Origin: Vibrio navarrensis
Lineage (GTDB): Bacteria > Pseudomonadota > Gammaproteobacteria > Enterobacterales > Vibrionaceae
Reading direction: 5' to 3'
NCBI RefSeq assembly: GCF_015767675.1
Contig: NZ_CP065218.1
Location: forward strand, 806,001-870,000
DNA: 64,000 nt
The stretch's first letter is position 1. Each line of letters begins with the position of its first letter. Made by a program: the position numbers and the translations under genes. Shown here in pieces: positions 17,609 through 26,381 of this stretch. The notes beneath the pieces are model-generated. The model did not search any database. It was not told where the DNA came from and saw only the letters and a program-made list of their open reading frames with translations.

Positions 17609-18202
17609 ATGAGTAAAGGTCGAATTACAAAAGAGTACATACTGCAGCAAGCGTTTCAGTTAGCCAGTGAAAATGGGCTAGACAGCTTAACCATTGGTGA
17701 ACTGGCAAAGTTGTGCGGTATGTCGAAAAGTGGCTTGTTTGCCCACTTCAATGCCAGATTGAATTTGCAGTTGTCAGTGCTTGAGTACGCCAATCAAGTG
17801 TTTGCTGAGCGTGTTATTGCGCCAGCCAGACGGTTGGGGGATGGCGATATTGAACAGAAGATTCGCCAGCTTCTCGATAATTGGATGACGTGGAATCACT
17901 CTTTTCAAGGCAGTTGTATGTTTCTTGACGCGTGGAATGACGTCAGTAGTAAAGAGTGCGAGCTGCAAAATGCGTTGCGTCAATCGATAGGGCAGTGGCT
18001 GGATTACTTGCAAATTCAGGTAGAAAAAGGCATCGAACTCGGAGCGTTTCGTGCTGATTTGCAGGCGAAGCAAGCGGTATTCGAATTGTATGGCCTCTAC
18101 TTAAGCGCTCACGTGTTCTATTCGATTCGTGGTAAGCAGGATAGCCAAACGCATTTTTGGTTAGGTGTTGAGAAATTATTGGTCAGTTGGCGCGCGCTTT
18201 AG
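17609..18202 (+). CDS. TetR-family transcriptional regulator
   Basis: A 197-residue regulator. The N-terminal helix-turn-helix reads ITKEYILQQAFQLASENG then LTIGELAKLCGMSKSGLFAHF, a standard TetR pattern. The C-terminal ligand domain has a family-type SFQGSCMFLDAWNDV. The ATG at 17609 follows AAAAAGGG. A GTG at 17591 would place the coding sequence over the operator and is less likely. A strong terminator follows, then a hydrolase with the same operator, so the regulator probably represses both genes until a lipid- or ester-like ligand binds. Confidence 0.9.
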   Translation: MSKGRITKEYILQQAFQLASENGLDSLTIGELAKLCGMSKSGLFAHFNARLNLQLSVLEYANQVFAERVIAPARRLGDGDIEQKIRQLLDNWMTWNHSFQGSCMFLDAWNDVSSKECELQNALRQSIGQWLDYLQIQVEKGIELGAFRADLQAKQAVFELYGLYLSAHVFYSIRGKQDSQTHFWLGVEKLLVSWRAL

Positions 18203-18216
18203 GCGTCGATAAGTAA

Positions 18217-18238
18217 GGGCAACGCGGTTGCCCTTTTT
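18217..18238 (+). terminator. Terminator after the TetR gene
   Basis: GGGCAAC-GCG-GTTGCCC followed by TTTTT. Confidence 0.85.
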
Positions 18239-18251
18239 AAAACATGAAAAT

Positions 18252-18265
18252 AGCACGGTCGTTCT
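18252..18265. promoter_or_regulatory. TetR operator, copy 2
   Basis: AGCACGGTCGTTCT shares the AGnACGGTCGTnCT element with copy 1. It lies 22 bases before the hydrolase start, between the upstream terminator and the gene. Confidence 0.65.
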
Positions 18266-18287
18266 ATTGCGATCCAAGGACAACAAA

Positions 18288-19142
18288 ATGAGTGAAAAAA
18301 TCTACTTCAATACGTCAGGAAAGTTCAGCCTAAAGCGCAGTTTAGTGAATTGGTCTACTCGCTTGCATCACACGCTTGCCCCGACTCATGCGAAGAAAAC
18401 CGCACGTAAGTTATTACTTACTCCGGCGCGAACGAAGAGCAAAAATGCACAACCGAATGGACTGGTGAAAGGCCAAGTCAGCACATCTCACGGCACTTTG
18501 ACCACCTATCAGCTAGGTGCGGGGCCGGTTTGGGTGCTGACCCATGGTTGGTCAGGAACGGCCAGCCAGTTTTTCCCGCTAATGGAGTATATTGCCGCAC
18601 AAGGATTTACTGCGCTTGCCTATGATCATCCGGCGCATGGTGAGAGCTCAGGTGAGATTGGACACATTCCCGCTTTTGTTGAAGGCTTAGAGGCGATACT
18701 CGACTCGGTTGAGCAAATCGAAGGTTTGATCGGTCACAGTATGGGAACCGCATCCGCGCTTGAATGCCGTCATCGTAAACTGGAAAACAAGCCGATTTTG
18801 TTGATTGCGCCCGTGCTCAACTATGTTGAGAACCTGTTCTCGAGTATTGAACGTTCAGGCTATTCGATGAAGCTGTTTAAGGCGGTGGTGTCAGAGGTTG
18901 AAGAGCAGTTCAATTATCCCATTCAGTCTATCGACCCTTATCGCCGTTTGGCAATGCGCGAAGCACCAACAATCATAGTGCACGATCAGCAAGATAAATT
19001 CACCAGCCACGCAATATCGGCCTCTGCCGCGAGAGAAATGCCACGTGTTGAACTGATCAGTACCAGCGGTCAAGGGCATGGTCGCGTGATGAAATGCCAG
19101 CAAGTGTTTGAGAGCTTTGATCGTTTAGCCAAAGCGTGCTGA
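18288..19142 (+). CDS. Alpha/beta hydrolase
   Basis: A 284-residue soluble esterase or lipase-like protein. Visible features are the strand-loop LTHGWSGTASQFFPL (oxyanion hole), DHPAHGESSG, nucleophile elbow IGHSMGT (Ser), DQQDKFT (Asp) and a C-terminal SGQGHGR (His). There is no signal peptide, so it is cytoplasmic. The start at 18288 follows CCAAGGACAAC. Earlier in-frame codons lie inside the upstream terminator and operator. It is paired with the preceding TetR regulator through the shared operator. The substrate is unknown. Confidence 0.85.
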   Translation: MSEKIYFNTSGKFSLKRSLVNWSTRLHHTLAPTHAKKTARKLLLTPARTKSKNAQPNGLVKGQVSTSHGTLTTYQLGAGPVWVLTHGWSGTASQFFPLMEYIAAQGFTALAYDHPAHGESSGEIGHIPAFVEGLEAILDSVEQIEGLIGHSMGTASALECRHRKLENKPILLIAPVLNYVENLFSSIERSGYSMKLFKAVVSEVEEQFNYPIQSIDPYRRLAMREAPTIIVHDQQDKFTSHAISASAAREMPRVELISTSGQGHGRVMKCQQVFESFDRLAKAC

Positions 19143-19149
19143 GAAAGAA

Positions 19150-19175
19150 AAGATCAGGTGCTTGCACCTGATCTT
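19150..19175. terminator. Bidirectional terminator between hydrolase and chitinase
   Basis: AAGATCAGGTGC-TT-GCACCTGATCTT, a perfect 12-bp inverted repeat between convergent genes. Confidence 0.8.
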
Positions 19176-19206
19176 GCTTCTTAGTGGATTAAGTAACTAA
19201 CGGAGG

Positions 19207-21744
19207 TTAGTTGCAGTTAGCAGGGCCCACTTCTTTCCATACGCCCCATTGACCAGATTTGGTTGGATCATCACCTTGAGTCCACCATTTCGCTTGCCAA
19301 GTTTTGTCTGCGTAAGTGACTTGCTGACCACCAGTGTAAACGGCGGACGCATCCCATGCATTACTACAGGTGCTGCCGCTGTCCTTCTTCGCCACCACAA
19401 CCGTTGTAGAAGCGACCGAGCTTGCTAAGCCATCACTCACGGTGACCGAGAAAACTAGGTTAGTATCTGCGCTGTATTCTGCGGCGGTGAAGGTCACTTT
19501 CGAGCCGCTGACTTGTGCGTTCAGCCCTTGTGGCAACTGCCAAGTGTAAGTTAATACGTCGTTGTCCGCATCGGAAGAAGCCGAAGCATCTACTACCACT
19601 ATATCACCCGCGTTGGCTGTTGCAGGCGCGCTCACCTTCGCAACTGGCGCGGTGTTGACTGGGCCAGTATCTTTCGCTTTCACTGTGACCACCACCGTAT
19701 CGATTGCACTGGCACCATCAGCATCAGTGACGGTCAGTTGGAACGCCAAAGATTGATCGGCGGCCACTTCCGCTGCGCTAAAGCTGGCGGACGCGCTGTT
19801 TGCGCCAGTTAATGTCACCGTTGTACCGCTGACTTGCTTCCACGCATAGCTAGTGATTGGGCCTTCCGCGTCTTTGGATGCAGAGCCATCGAGCGTCACA
19901 GTAGCAGGACCGACAACAGTGATGTCAGCGCCCGCATTAGCCGTGGGTTTTTTGTTGGGTGGTGTCACCACGCTGCCAGCCAAACCTTCATGCATAGCAT
20001 TGAGGATATCGCCGTTATCGGCATCAATTTCCCACGAGAACAAGCCCGCTAAGCCTTGCGCTTTCGCATAAGCACCTTTGGCGAGCACTGAGCGATGGTC
20101 ATCAAAGGTGATCAGCGTTCCTTTGCTACGGTTCCAAACGTACGGCGCTTCAGCTTGTGCATCATAGCCATATTCAAAGCCATTGATGCCGGTATTATCT
20201 GGCCCTAGCATGTAAGACTTAATGCCTTTGTAATCGATGACACCATCCTCCCAAACACCTTGGGCTGTGCTGCCTTTCAGTTTGCCTGTGCCTGTGCCTG
20301 TCATCGGATCGGTTGGGTCGGTGAGGGTGCTCGGCATCACGCCTTCCCAACCACGGCCATACATCGCCGTTCCTAGTACCAACTTGTTCGCAGGTACGCC
20401 TTGTGCAAGCAACAACTGAATGCCGTGATCGGCGGTGTACGCAGGGCCTTTGTATGGTACGCCATTCTCATCGACGCCAGTACCGTCACATTGGCCGGGG
20501 CGCATAAAGTTACCACAGTACAATGCCGTTTGATGTCCAGGCACATTGTTCCAACCGCCGTAGAAGTCATACGTCATGGCAAAGATGTAATCCATGTATT
20601 GGATTGCATCGGCATAGTTGACATCTTCGATCTTGTCATGGCCGACACCGATAGCGGAAGTCAGCTCGTAAGTTTTGCCTGTTTCTGCTTCTAACTCGTC
20701 TAGCATGGCGCGCAGTTCACGCATCAGCGCCACATATGCAGGGCCGTCATTTATCGGATCGCCTTTATCTGCTGCTGCGCCGTCACCGCCAGGAAATTCC
20801 CAGTCGATATCAACGCCGTCGTAAAACTTCCATGTGGTCAGGAAGCGTTTTACCGAGGCAACAAAGGTGTCACGGTTTTTCTTGTCAACGAAGTCATAGA
20901 ATGGGTCAGACAAAGTCCAGCCGCCGATAGATGGGATGATTTTCAGATCAGGATAACGCTGTTTGAGCGCCATCATCATCGCGTAGTTGCCTTTGATTGG
21001 CGTGCTGTACTGATGCCCGGCTTGTGGGAAACTTTTTTGGTAAGCGGCCCACGGGTCGTGGATCACCACTTCATAATCTGGCACTCCCTGACAGGCGGTT
21101 TGCAGTGCGTTGAAACTGTTGCCGCCAACTGATTTGACCGATTCATTTGGACCACAGATAGGGATAAAACCGTAGAGAATATGAGTGAGATTTTGTGCCG
21201 GAAGGTTATCCACTGTGTAGTTGCGGCCATAGATGCCCCATTCAACAAAGTAAGTGCCTACTACGGTATTTTTATCCGTGTTGTAAGACTTGTTATTGTG
21301 GTCAACATTCATGACTAGCGGTTTTAAGTGCGCACCATCGGTATCGGCAATGGTAATTTCTGCGGGGGCACTTTTTGCGCAGCCTGTGACATCACAAGCT
21401 TCGATTTCCATCTGGAACAAGCCGCCTTTGCCATACTGGAAAGCGGCTGTGGTCTGGCTGCCAGAAATCGCACCAGAGGCCACTTTGACCCCATCAAAGT
21501 AGATATTGTACGTATCGCCAGTATTGCCACTCCATTGATTGAATTTCACCGATATGGTGGCCTGGTCATGATATTTTACCATCTGGTTGTAACCAGCCGT
21601 GGTTTCCATCGCGAGTTCAATTTTTGAAAACTGCAGATTGTTGGAGCCATACAGATCCAAGCTTGGTGCGGTCGGTACGGCAAGCGCGGCTCCGGAAAGA
21701 GCCAACGTAATACTCGCTGCACACAGGTTTAATTTAGTCATCAT
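19207..21744 (-). CDS. chiA: Secreted GH18 chitinase, ChiA type, with PKD repeats and CBM5/12
   Basis: An 845-residue extracellular chitinase. The signal peptide ends near residue 22 (GAALA). Residues ~25-135 form the ChiN fibronectin-like domain. Residues ~160-590 are the GH18 barrel with SIGGW and DGVDIDWE (Asp309, Asp312, Asp314 and catalytic Glu316). Two PKD-like beta domains (~605-690 and ~698-785) follow, then a C-terminal chitin-binding domain with the aromatic motif AKWWTQGDDP. ATGATG at the start makes the exact first Met uncertain by one codon. The products feed the GlcNAc pathway of which nagB is a part. A palindromic operator-like site lies 119 bases upstream. Confidence 0.95.
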   Translation of the reverse strand: MMTKLNLCAASITLALSGAALAVPTAPSLDLYGSNNLQFSKIELAMETTAGYNQMVKYHDQATISVKFNQWSGNTGDTYNIYFDGVKVASGAISGSQTTAAFQYGKGGLFQMEIEACDVTGCAKSAPAEITIADTDGAHLKPLVMNVDHNNKSYNTDKNTVVGTYFVEWGIYGRNYTVDNLPAQNLTHILYGFIPICGPNESVKSVGGNSFNALQTACQGVPDYEVVIHDPWAAYQKSFPQAGHQYSTPIKGNYAMMMALKQRYPDLKIIPSIGGWTLSDPFYDFVDKKNRDTFVASVKRFLTTWKFYDGVDIDWEFPGGDGAAADKGDPINDGPAYVALMRELRAMLDELEAETGKTYELTSAIGVGHDKIEDVNYADAIQYMDYIFAMTYDFYGGWNNVPGHQTALYCGNFMRPGQCDGTGVDENGVPYKGPAYTADHGIQLLLAQGVPANKLVLGTAMYGRGWEGVMPSTLTDPTDPMTGTGTGKLKGSTAQGVWEDGVIDYKGIKSYMLGPDNTGINGFEYGYDAQAEAPYVWNRSKGTLITFDDHRSVLAKGAYAKAQGLAGLFSWEIDADNGDILNAMHEGLAGSVVTPPNKKPTANAGADITVVGPATVTLDGSASKDAEGPITSYAWKQVSGTTVTLTGANSASASFSAAEVAADQSLAFQLTVTDADGASAIDTVVVTVKAKDTGPVNTAPVAKVSAPATANAGDIVVVDASASSDADNDVLTYTWQLPQGLNAQVSGSKVTFTAAEYSADTNLVFSVTVSDGLASSVASTTVVVAKKDSGSTCSNAWDASAVYTGGQQVTYADKTWQAKWWTQGDDPTKSGQWGVWKEVGPANCN

Positions 21745-21862
21745 GTTTCTCTCAGTCCTTGAATGTTATGTCATTAAAATAAGAGACATAATCTGCCAGT
21801 GAATGAGTTCACGCGGCATCATCAACAGTATTGAAGAGTCTTTTTTTTCAGCAAAAAAAATT

Positions 21863-21872
21863 AAAGCGCTTT
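21863..21872. promoter_or_regulatory. LacI-family-like palindrome upstream of the chitinase
   Basis: AAAGCGCTTT is a perfect 10-bp palindrome with the central GCGC typical of many LacI-family operators, next to an A-rich tract. No regulator gene is adjacent. Confidence 0.35.
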
Positions 21873-22030
21873 TCGAGTGACCAGAGAGAAATCGATGGAA
21901 GAAAAGTACGTGTTACATTGGAAATGGAACCGTGGCATAAAGTTTTATAAATTATCGTACAGCATCGTGAAAATTTTGCAGTTTGACATAATTTGGCCAT
22001 ATGTCAGTGATTTCACCATCGGAGAATTCC

Positions 22031-22546
22031 TCAATTGGAGATGTCGAAATGTTCTCGTAATGCTTGGCGACGATCTTGCGCCGAACCGTCAACACTTTGC
22101 AAAATGGTGTCTTCATAGCCTTTTTTCACCAGCCGCTGAGATGGAGAGTCAGGGACGATACGGCGTAGTTGAGGGGAATTGTCGTTACCGGTCAGTTGGT
22201 AGACGGTCAAACCAATCCCCGTCTCAATGGTGATGCGTTTGCCATTAAACTGATAGCTGGTGGCGATCAAACGATTGTTGCGATAAACGCCTGTCTCACT
22301 CAAGGTCAGTATTTCGGTTTGATAGGGGGGCGCACCAATTTCAATCCAATCACCATACACATTCGCTGGGTTAATGTATTTCTGGTATTCGATATAAATT
22401 CGGTAGGAAAAATAAGTCACTAAGGCAAGGAAAAACAGCGTTACTGTTGAGGCAATCAAAGTGCGCCGGATGCGACGCCTTCTTTCTGCTGCTTCTCTAT
22501 TGTCGTCCAGTTTACGATTTTCGTTGGTGGCTTTACTTGTGTTCAT
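22031..22546 (-). CDS. DUF2850 family membrane-anchored protein
   Basis: A 171-residue protein typical of Vibrio. A highly charged, Arg-rich N-terminus (REAAERRRRIRR) is followed by one membrane helix (about 28-50). A periplasmic domain follows, with the family-type VYGDWIEIGAPPYQTEIL, GVYRNNRLIATSYQFNG and GLTVYQL. The positive-inside rule places the C-terminal domain outside. The function is unknown. It is monocistronic. Confidence 0.8.
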   Translation of the reverse strand: MNTSKATNENRKLDDNREAAERRRRIRRTLIASTVTLFFLALVTYFSYRIYIEYQKYINPANVYGDWIEIGAPPYQTEILTLSETGVYRNNRLIATSYQFNGKRITIETGIGLTVYQLTGNDNSPQLRRIVPDSPSQRLVKKGYEDTILQSVDGSAQDRRQALREHFDISN

Positions 22547-22748
22547 ACATCATCCTTGTTCATGGCTAATAGTGGTTTTTTTGTCCCCAATTAGCAACAT
22601 TTCCCTCCGAAAGTTTGTACTTTTCTGTGTGATCGATGTGGTGATGAGCTTTTTTATCGCCACGCGAGGAATGGCTTGAGGTCAATGGGAAAACACGGTA
22701 AAAAGAGGTTCCGCATCCAGCGGTAATTGAAGTGTTTAAGGATAAACA

Positions 22749-23030
22749 ATGATCAAAGAAAACAGCTATTTTGCAGGTACCGTTAAATCTCTTGGCTTCG
22801 AACAAAATGGCGAAGACAGTAGCGTGGGTGTGATGTTGCCAGGCAATTACACTTTCGGTACCGATGCCCCTGAGCGCATGACTGTGATTAAAGGTTCCTT
22901 GGTCATTAAGCGCGCCGGAGAGGATACGTGGAGTACCTACAATGCAGGTGAAGCGTTTGAAGTGGCGGGAAAATCTTCTTTCGATTTACAGGTTGAAATC
23001 GCCACTGCTTATCTGTGCGAATACTTATAA
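22749..23030 (+). CDS. ppnP: Pyrimidine/purine nucleoside phosphorylase PpnP (YaiE)
   Basis: A 93-residue single-domain cupin that phosphorolyses nucleosides to base and ribose-1-phosphate. It matches E. coli YaiE/PpnP in length and motifs: NSYFAGTVKSLGF, SVGVMLPGNYTFGT, APERMTVIKGSL, FEVAGKSSFDL and a C-terminal CEYL. It ends just before the left boundary of the insertion described at 23,071. Confidence 0.95.
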   Translation: MIKENSYFAGTVKSLGFEQNGEDSSVGVMLPGNYTFGTDAPERMTVIKGSLVIKRAGEDTWSTYNAGEAFEVAGKSSFDLQVEIATAYLCEYL

Positions 23031-23035
23031 AAACA

Positions 23036-23063
23036 AAGGGGTCCGAATCTCGGGCCCTTTTCT
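23036..23063 (+). terminator. Terminator after ppnP
   Basis: GGGTCCGA-atc-TCGGGCCC imperfect stem followed by TTTTCTCT, ending at the left copy of the TAATTA repeat. Confidence 0.65.
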
Positions 23064-23064
23064 C

Positions 23065-23070
23065 TAATTA
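23065..23070 (+). repeat. Target-site duplication, left copy (TAATTA)
   Basis: TAATTA immediately outside the left inverted repeat. The same six bases occur immediately outside the right inverted repeat at 28229-28234. Confidence 0.7.
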
Positions 23071-23087
23071 ACCTGAGATCGGTTTAA
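23071..23087 (+). repeat. Terminal inverted repeat, left
   Basis: ACCTGAGATCGGTTTAA, matching 14 of 17 positions of the complement of the right end at 28212-28228. The IS982 transposase stop codon lies within it. Confidence 0.7.
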
Positions 23088-23895
23088 CCCACCGCCATCA
23101 GTCCTGACTTTTCGGTGTCAGTGATATTTAGCGATGGCTTTTCTGGCTTTAGACAGTAAGCGATTAAGCCACCAAGTAAATTCAGCATGAAACCATGTAA
23201 GCTCCTATGGTGAGAGTGCTCAATTTGAGAGATGTTTTTCAGTTGGTCATTGATGGTCTCAATGACGAACCTTTTTGGCCACATCACTCTGTCCCAAGCA
23301 GCAAGAAATTCAGGTTTCCTATTCTTACGGTGAGTCGTTATCAAGGTAATTCAATCGTCCTTCAAATCGTCGCTAAGGGCTTTACTGATATAGCCTTTGT
23401 CCGCAAGCCTATCGAGCAGCCCTTTTGATAATTCACGAACGGGTTTTCTATCGTCCGTATTCGCAGGCGTGAGTTTGGCGGCAACGATATCACCAAGGTG
23501 ATTCGTGGTGATGTGCAGCTTAAACCCATAAAACCACCCTATTGAGCTTTTTCCTCTCGCCGCTGTCCCTTGAAATACTTTGTGCTTTGGGATACGTAAG
23601 CTGTGACAGACCTTGATACTCGTAGAGTCAATAAACTCCATGCCTGTAGGCTCTCCTTTCAGATAGGTGAAGAAAGAACTGAGAGGGACTAATACGGAAG
23701 GCATGACTTCAAGAAAACGCGTGTCGCTGAGCAGGGTTGGAAATTCATTCTTGTGGTATCGGTGGATAATGCCGAGATAGAAGTTCTTAAAATCCCGTTG
23801 GTGCGACATATGAAAAGCAATAATGATGGTCATGACTTCGCTTTCGGACATGCGACCTTTGCGATGACGCTTACGTTCCCCACTCCCAAGCTGAA
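23084..23895 (-). pseudogene. IS982-family transposase, 5'-truncated with an in-frame stop
   Basis: The frame reads [19 protein letters not shown], then YHKNEFPTLLSDTRF, FIDSTSIKVCHSLRIPKHK, GKSSIGWFYGFKLHI and ETINDQLKNISQIEHSHHRS. This matches the IS982 DDE transposase. A TGA at 23351-23353 interrupts it between LKDD and ITLITTHRKN, with both parts in the same frame, so it is a single nonsense change. The first ~35 residues are missing and replaced by cydA sequence, with the junction near 23,895. The copy is inactive. Confidence 0.85.
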
Positions 23896-24093
23896 GTTAG
23901 TCGCGACGCCCACTGCGGAGTTAATCCCGAGTAACTTACCCCAGAACTTGGTCATGTCCTTGTAGAGGGTTTTTCCCGTCACGACGAACAAAGATTCCAT
24001 AACGGTGAGCAAGAAAGACAAACCTATGGTCAGTGGGACGAATATAAAGTGATAGAGTGCGGTACTAGCGAACTGAAACCGAGACAGAAGCAA
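23896..24093 (-). pseudogene. Fragment of cytochrome bd oxidase subunit I (cydA/cioA 5' end)
   Basis: About 60 codons read [35 protein letters not shown] and [13 protein letters not shown], the unmistakable N-terminus of cytochrome bd subunit I. Similarity stops at GVAT, where IS982 sequence begins. An ATG preceded by AAGGAG at 24100 is out of frame with it, so the 5' end is also damaged. A hairpin CCCGCTA...TAGCGGG lies just upstream. The fragment suggests that a cydA once followed the DoxX gene and was removed when the IS recombined. Confidence 0.8.
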
Positions 24094-24164
24094 ACATAAG
24101 GGCTCCTTCCCGCTAACAGAGTAGCGGGTTAGATAAGGTTATTATTGGTCTGTTTAGTTAAGCG

Positions 24165-24788
24165 TTAAAGCTTGGTGTTGCGCGTCAATTGCGCCTTTGC
24201 TAATGTGCGAGAGAAGGGTTTTCTCAACCAGTAATCTAAGCTTACGTAGCGACCACCGCCATAGAAGAACAGCACCAGCAACATCACAAAGTAGGTGGTC
24301 GTGAACCCCATACCGTTGTTGAGCATCACAGGGTCACCCAATTCGGTGATGTAGTTGTATCGACCTGGGAAGTTGGTTGCTAACCATTCCATAAAGCCGT
24401 TCAAACGTACGGTTGCTTCCATGCTGCTGGTGGCGATGGCATCCCAACCGTGTTTCCAGTGCACCATTGCGCTAGCAACGCTCATCAAGAAAATCATCGG
24501 AATCGACATCACTCGGGTAAACAAACCCAATGCGATACAAATACAGCCGAGAACTTCCGTACCTGCGGCAAGAAACGCTAACAACTCGGGAAATGGTAAG
24601 TTCAAACCACCATCTGCGGTGGATGCGCCAAACCACGCGACGGTGCCAGAGAAGCCCAACACCTTAGAGCGAGCACCGACAAAAATGACCGGAATGAGGT
24701 AGAGACGAATCGCAAGCAACGCTAAGTAATCGTATCTTCTGCATTTCTCGACGAGACCGTCGAACCAATTGAGGGCTGACTTAATCAT
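24165..24788 (-). CDS. DoxX-family membrane protein of the MNIO cluster
   Basis: A 207-residue protein with four or more hydrophobic helices. The DoxX pattern is visible (LALLAIRLYLIPVIFVGARSK over residues 23-43, LPFPELLAFLAAGTEVLGC, LGLFTRVMSIPMIFLM). DoxX-like proteins are commonly the last gene of bufferin-type operons. The start overlaps the DUF2063 stop by 4 bases, so it is co-translated. The role is unknown; membrane redox or peptide export support has been proposed. Confidence 0.85.
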   Translation of the reverse strand: MIKSALNWFDGLVEKCRRYDYLALLAIRLYLIPVIFVGARSKVLGFSGTVAWFGASTADGGLNLPFPELLAFLAAGTEVLGCICIALGLFTRVMSIPMIFLMSVASAMVHWKHGWDAIATSSMEATVRLNGFMEWLATNFPGRYNYITELGDPVMLNNGMGFTTTYFVMLLVLFFYGGGRYVSLDYWLRKPFSRTLAKAQLTRNTKL

Positions 24789-25522
24789 AATTTTTCTCCT
24801 GAAGGGCGGACGCTGACGAGTCCTAGTTCACTGAAGTGTTGAGCCCACTCCATGAAACTGAATCTGGCGAGTTGCTGAGCAATCATTTGTTGTAGTTGAG
24901 TCAGAGTCAGAGTCAGGTTTGGTTGCTGTTGTAATAACTGAATCAATGCGACATCCACTTCTCTGAGCTTTTGCGATATCACATGATGCTGTGAGTTCCG
25001 ATACACGCCATAAAATACAGGGTGACGCCTGTCAGTGAGAAAAGTCACGGAGTCTTGATGCAGCAAGAAAGGCACTTCGAGCAGCTTTAATGTTGGGTTG
25101 AGTTGCAGCACTTGGTTCTCTTCGAATATCGGATTCGGTGAAGAAGTGAATGCCGCGACTAAGGTGTCAATCTCTACATTGAACGCCACCCATTCATATT
25201 CCAACAACGCCATCTGGTCGGCAGAAATGGAGCTGGAATCTTGATGCGCTTTCTGTTGCAAAAACTGAACAAACTCGGTGGCAATATGATGAAACTCAGG
25301 TTCGGATGCGCCATGTATCACCACAAAGTCATCCACCATGCGTTCAAGTTGTTCATCAGCGAACTGCGAAGAAAATAGAGGGAACGTATTCGCAACGACA
25401 CCCAAGATGTTGTCGCGGATAAATTCGCTATATCGACACAGCGCATGCTGATTCATAGGCGTGCGAATCAGAGCCGTTATGGACTCAGTTTGCGCGCGCA
25501 TTTTGCTAGGAGGTTTAAGCAT
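24785..25522 (-). CDS. DUF2063 family partner protein (BufC/HvfC/MbnC-like)
   Basis: A 245-residue soluble protein. The ATG at 25522 overlaps the DUF692 stop by 8 bases with AAGC spacing, and the family fold begins here; the upstream open frame is the shadow of DUF692. Conserved DUF2063 features include YSEFIRDNILGVVANTFPLF, ERMVDDFVV, EFHHIATEFVQFL, LLEYEWVAFNVE and an N-terminal Gln/Arg region. In MbnBC and HvfBC the equivalent protein docks the precursor peptide onto the oxidase. Order and overlaps support the same task here. Confidence 0.85.
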   Translation of the reverse strand: MLKPPSKMRAQTESITALIRTPMNQHALCRYSEFIRDNILGVVANTFPLFSSQFADEQLERMVDDFVVIHGASEPEFHHIATEFVQFLQQKAHQDSSSISADQMALLEYEWVAFNVEIDTLVAAFTSSPNPIFEENQVLQLNPTLKLLEVPFLLHQDSVTFLTDRRHPVFYGVYRNSQHHVISQKLREVDVALIQLLQQQPNLTLTLTQLQQMIAQQLARFSFMEWAQHFSELGLVSVRPSGEKL

Positions 25523-26381
25523 TGAGCACCTCCTTACACAACACTTCGAGTGTTTGGCTGAAATCCAAGATCTCACCATGAATGCTGCGAAGCTCTTCGG
25601 CCAGAACAAGCAGCGACGGCACATTGTGGTCGCGCTCAAGCAGCAAAGGCTTGCTGCCATGCACCGAGTAGGTGTAACGAGCCAGATCAATCACTTCATC
25701 AGGTACGGGTTTACCATGAGTATCGAGCAAGAAGTCGTCACGCTCTTTCAAGTGACCCGCAATGTGGTAATAACGAATCGCGTCGCTTGGTAAAGTGCTT
25801 AGCATGTCGTAAGGGCAGAAATGATGATTTCGGCTGTTGACGAACACATTGTTGATGTCGATCAGCAGCTCACATCCACTGCGCTCACTCACTTCAGCGA
25901 TAAACTCGCCCTCTGGCATTTCATGTCCGTAATCGTGGTAGTAAGAGATGTTCTCTAACGCCAATGGACGCTGAATAATGTCTTGCACGCGTTGAATGCG
26001 TTCGACCAAATACGGAATGTTCTCTTTATGTCGAGGGATCGGAAGCAGTTCATACAAATAGCCCTGATTGTCTCTAGAGAAACTCAGATGTTCGCTATAG
26101 ATGTCGATATTAAATTCATCGAGAAAGCGTGCGACGCCTCGTACAAAAGACTCGTTTATCGGCTGGCAATCACCAATCGATAAGCTCAAGCCATGAGCGA
26201 CAAGAGGATAATATTGAGCAATGTCTTGCAGCTGTTCACGTTTCAAGCCGCCAATATTCATCCAGTTTTCCGGTGCTAATTCGAGGAAATTGATATCTGG
26301 GTGTTCGGGCAACTGACACAGTAAATCAACGTGTTCGCTGCGCAGCCCAATCCCTTTTGATGTATCGGTTATTGTCCGCAT
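25515..26381 (-). CDS. DUF692 multinuclear non-heme iron-dependent oxidase (MNIO; BufB/HvfB-like)
   Basis: A 288-residue TIM-barrel oxidase. The metal-ligand motifs of the family are all present in order: VAHGLSLSIGD, YSEHLSF, ALENISYYHDYG, LIDINNVFVNSRNH, HIAGHLK, DTHGKPVPDEV and LLERDHNVP. Members (MbnB, HvfB, BufB, TglH) modify Cys or other residues of ribosomal peptides with O2, for example to oxazolone-thioamide or thiooxazole. The start overlaps the Cys-peptide gene by 13 bases and its end overlaps DUF2063, so precursor, oxidase and partner are translated together. It should be active, as no key residue is missing. Confidence 0.93.
   Translation of the reverse strand: MRTITDTSKGIGLRSEHVDLLCQLPEHPDINFLELAPENWMNIGGLKREQLQDIAQYYPLVAHGLSLSIGDCQPINESFVRGVARFLDEFNIDIYSEHLSFSRDNQGYLYELLPIPRHKENIPYLVERIQRVQDIIQRPLALENISYYHDYGHEMPEGEFIAEVSERSGCELLIDINNVFVNSRNHHFCPYDMLSTLPSDAIRYYHIAGHLKERDDFLLDTHGKPVPDEVIDLARYTYSVHGSKPLLLERDHNVPSLLVLAEELRSIHGEILDFSQTLEVLCKEVLNA

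Noticed and set aside
23341..23355. Frameshift in the IS982 transposase
   Set aside because: Both halves of the transposase are in the same frame. The interruption is a single TGA codon, so it is a nonsense change.
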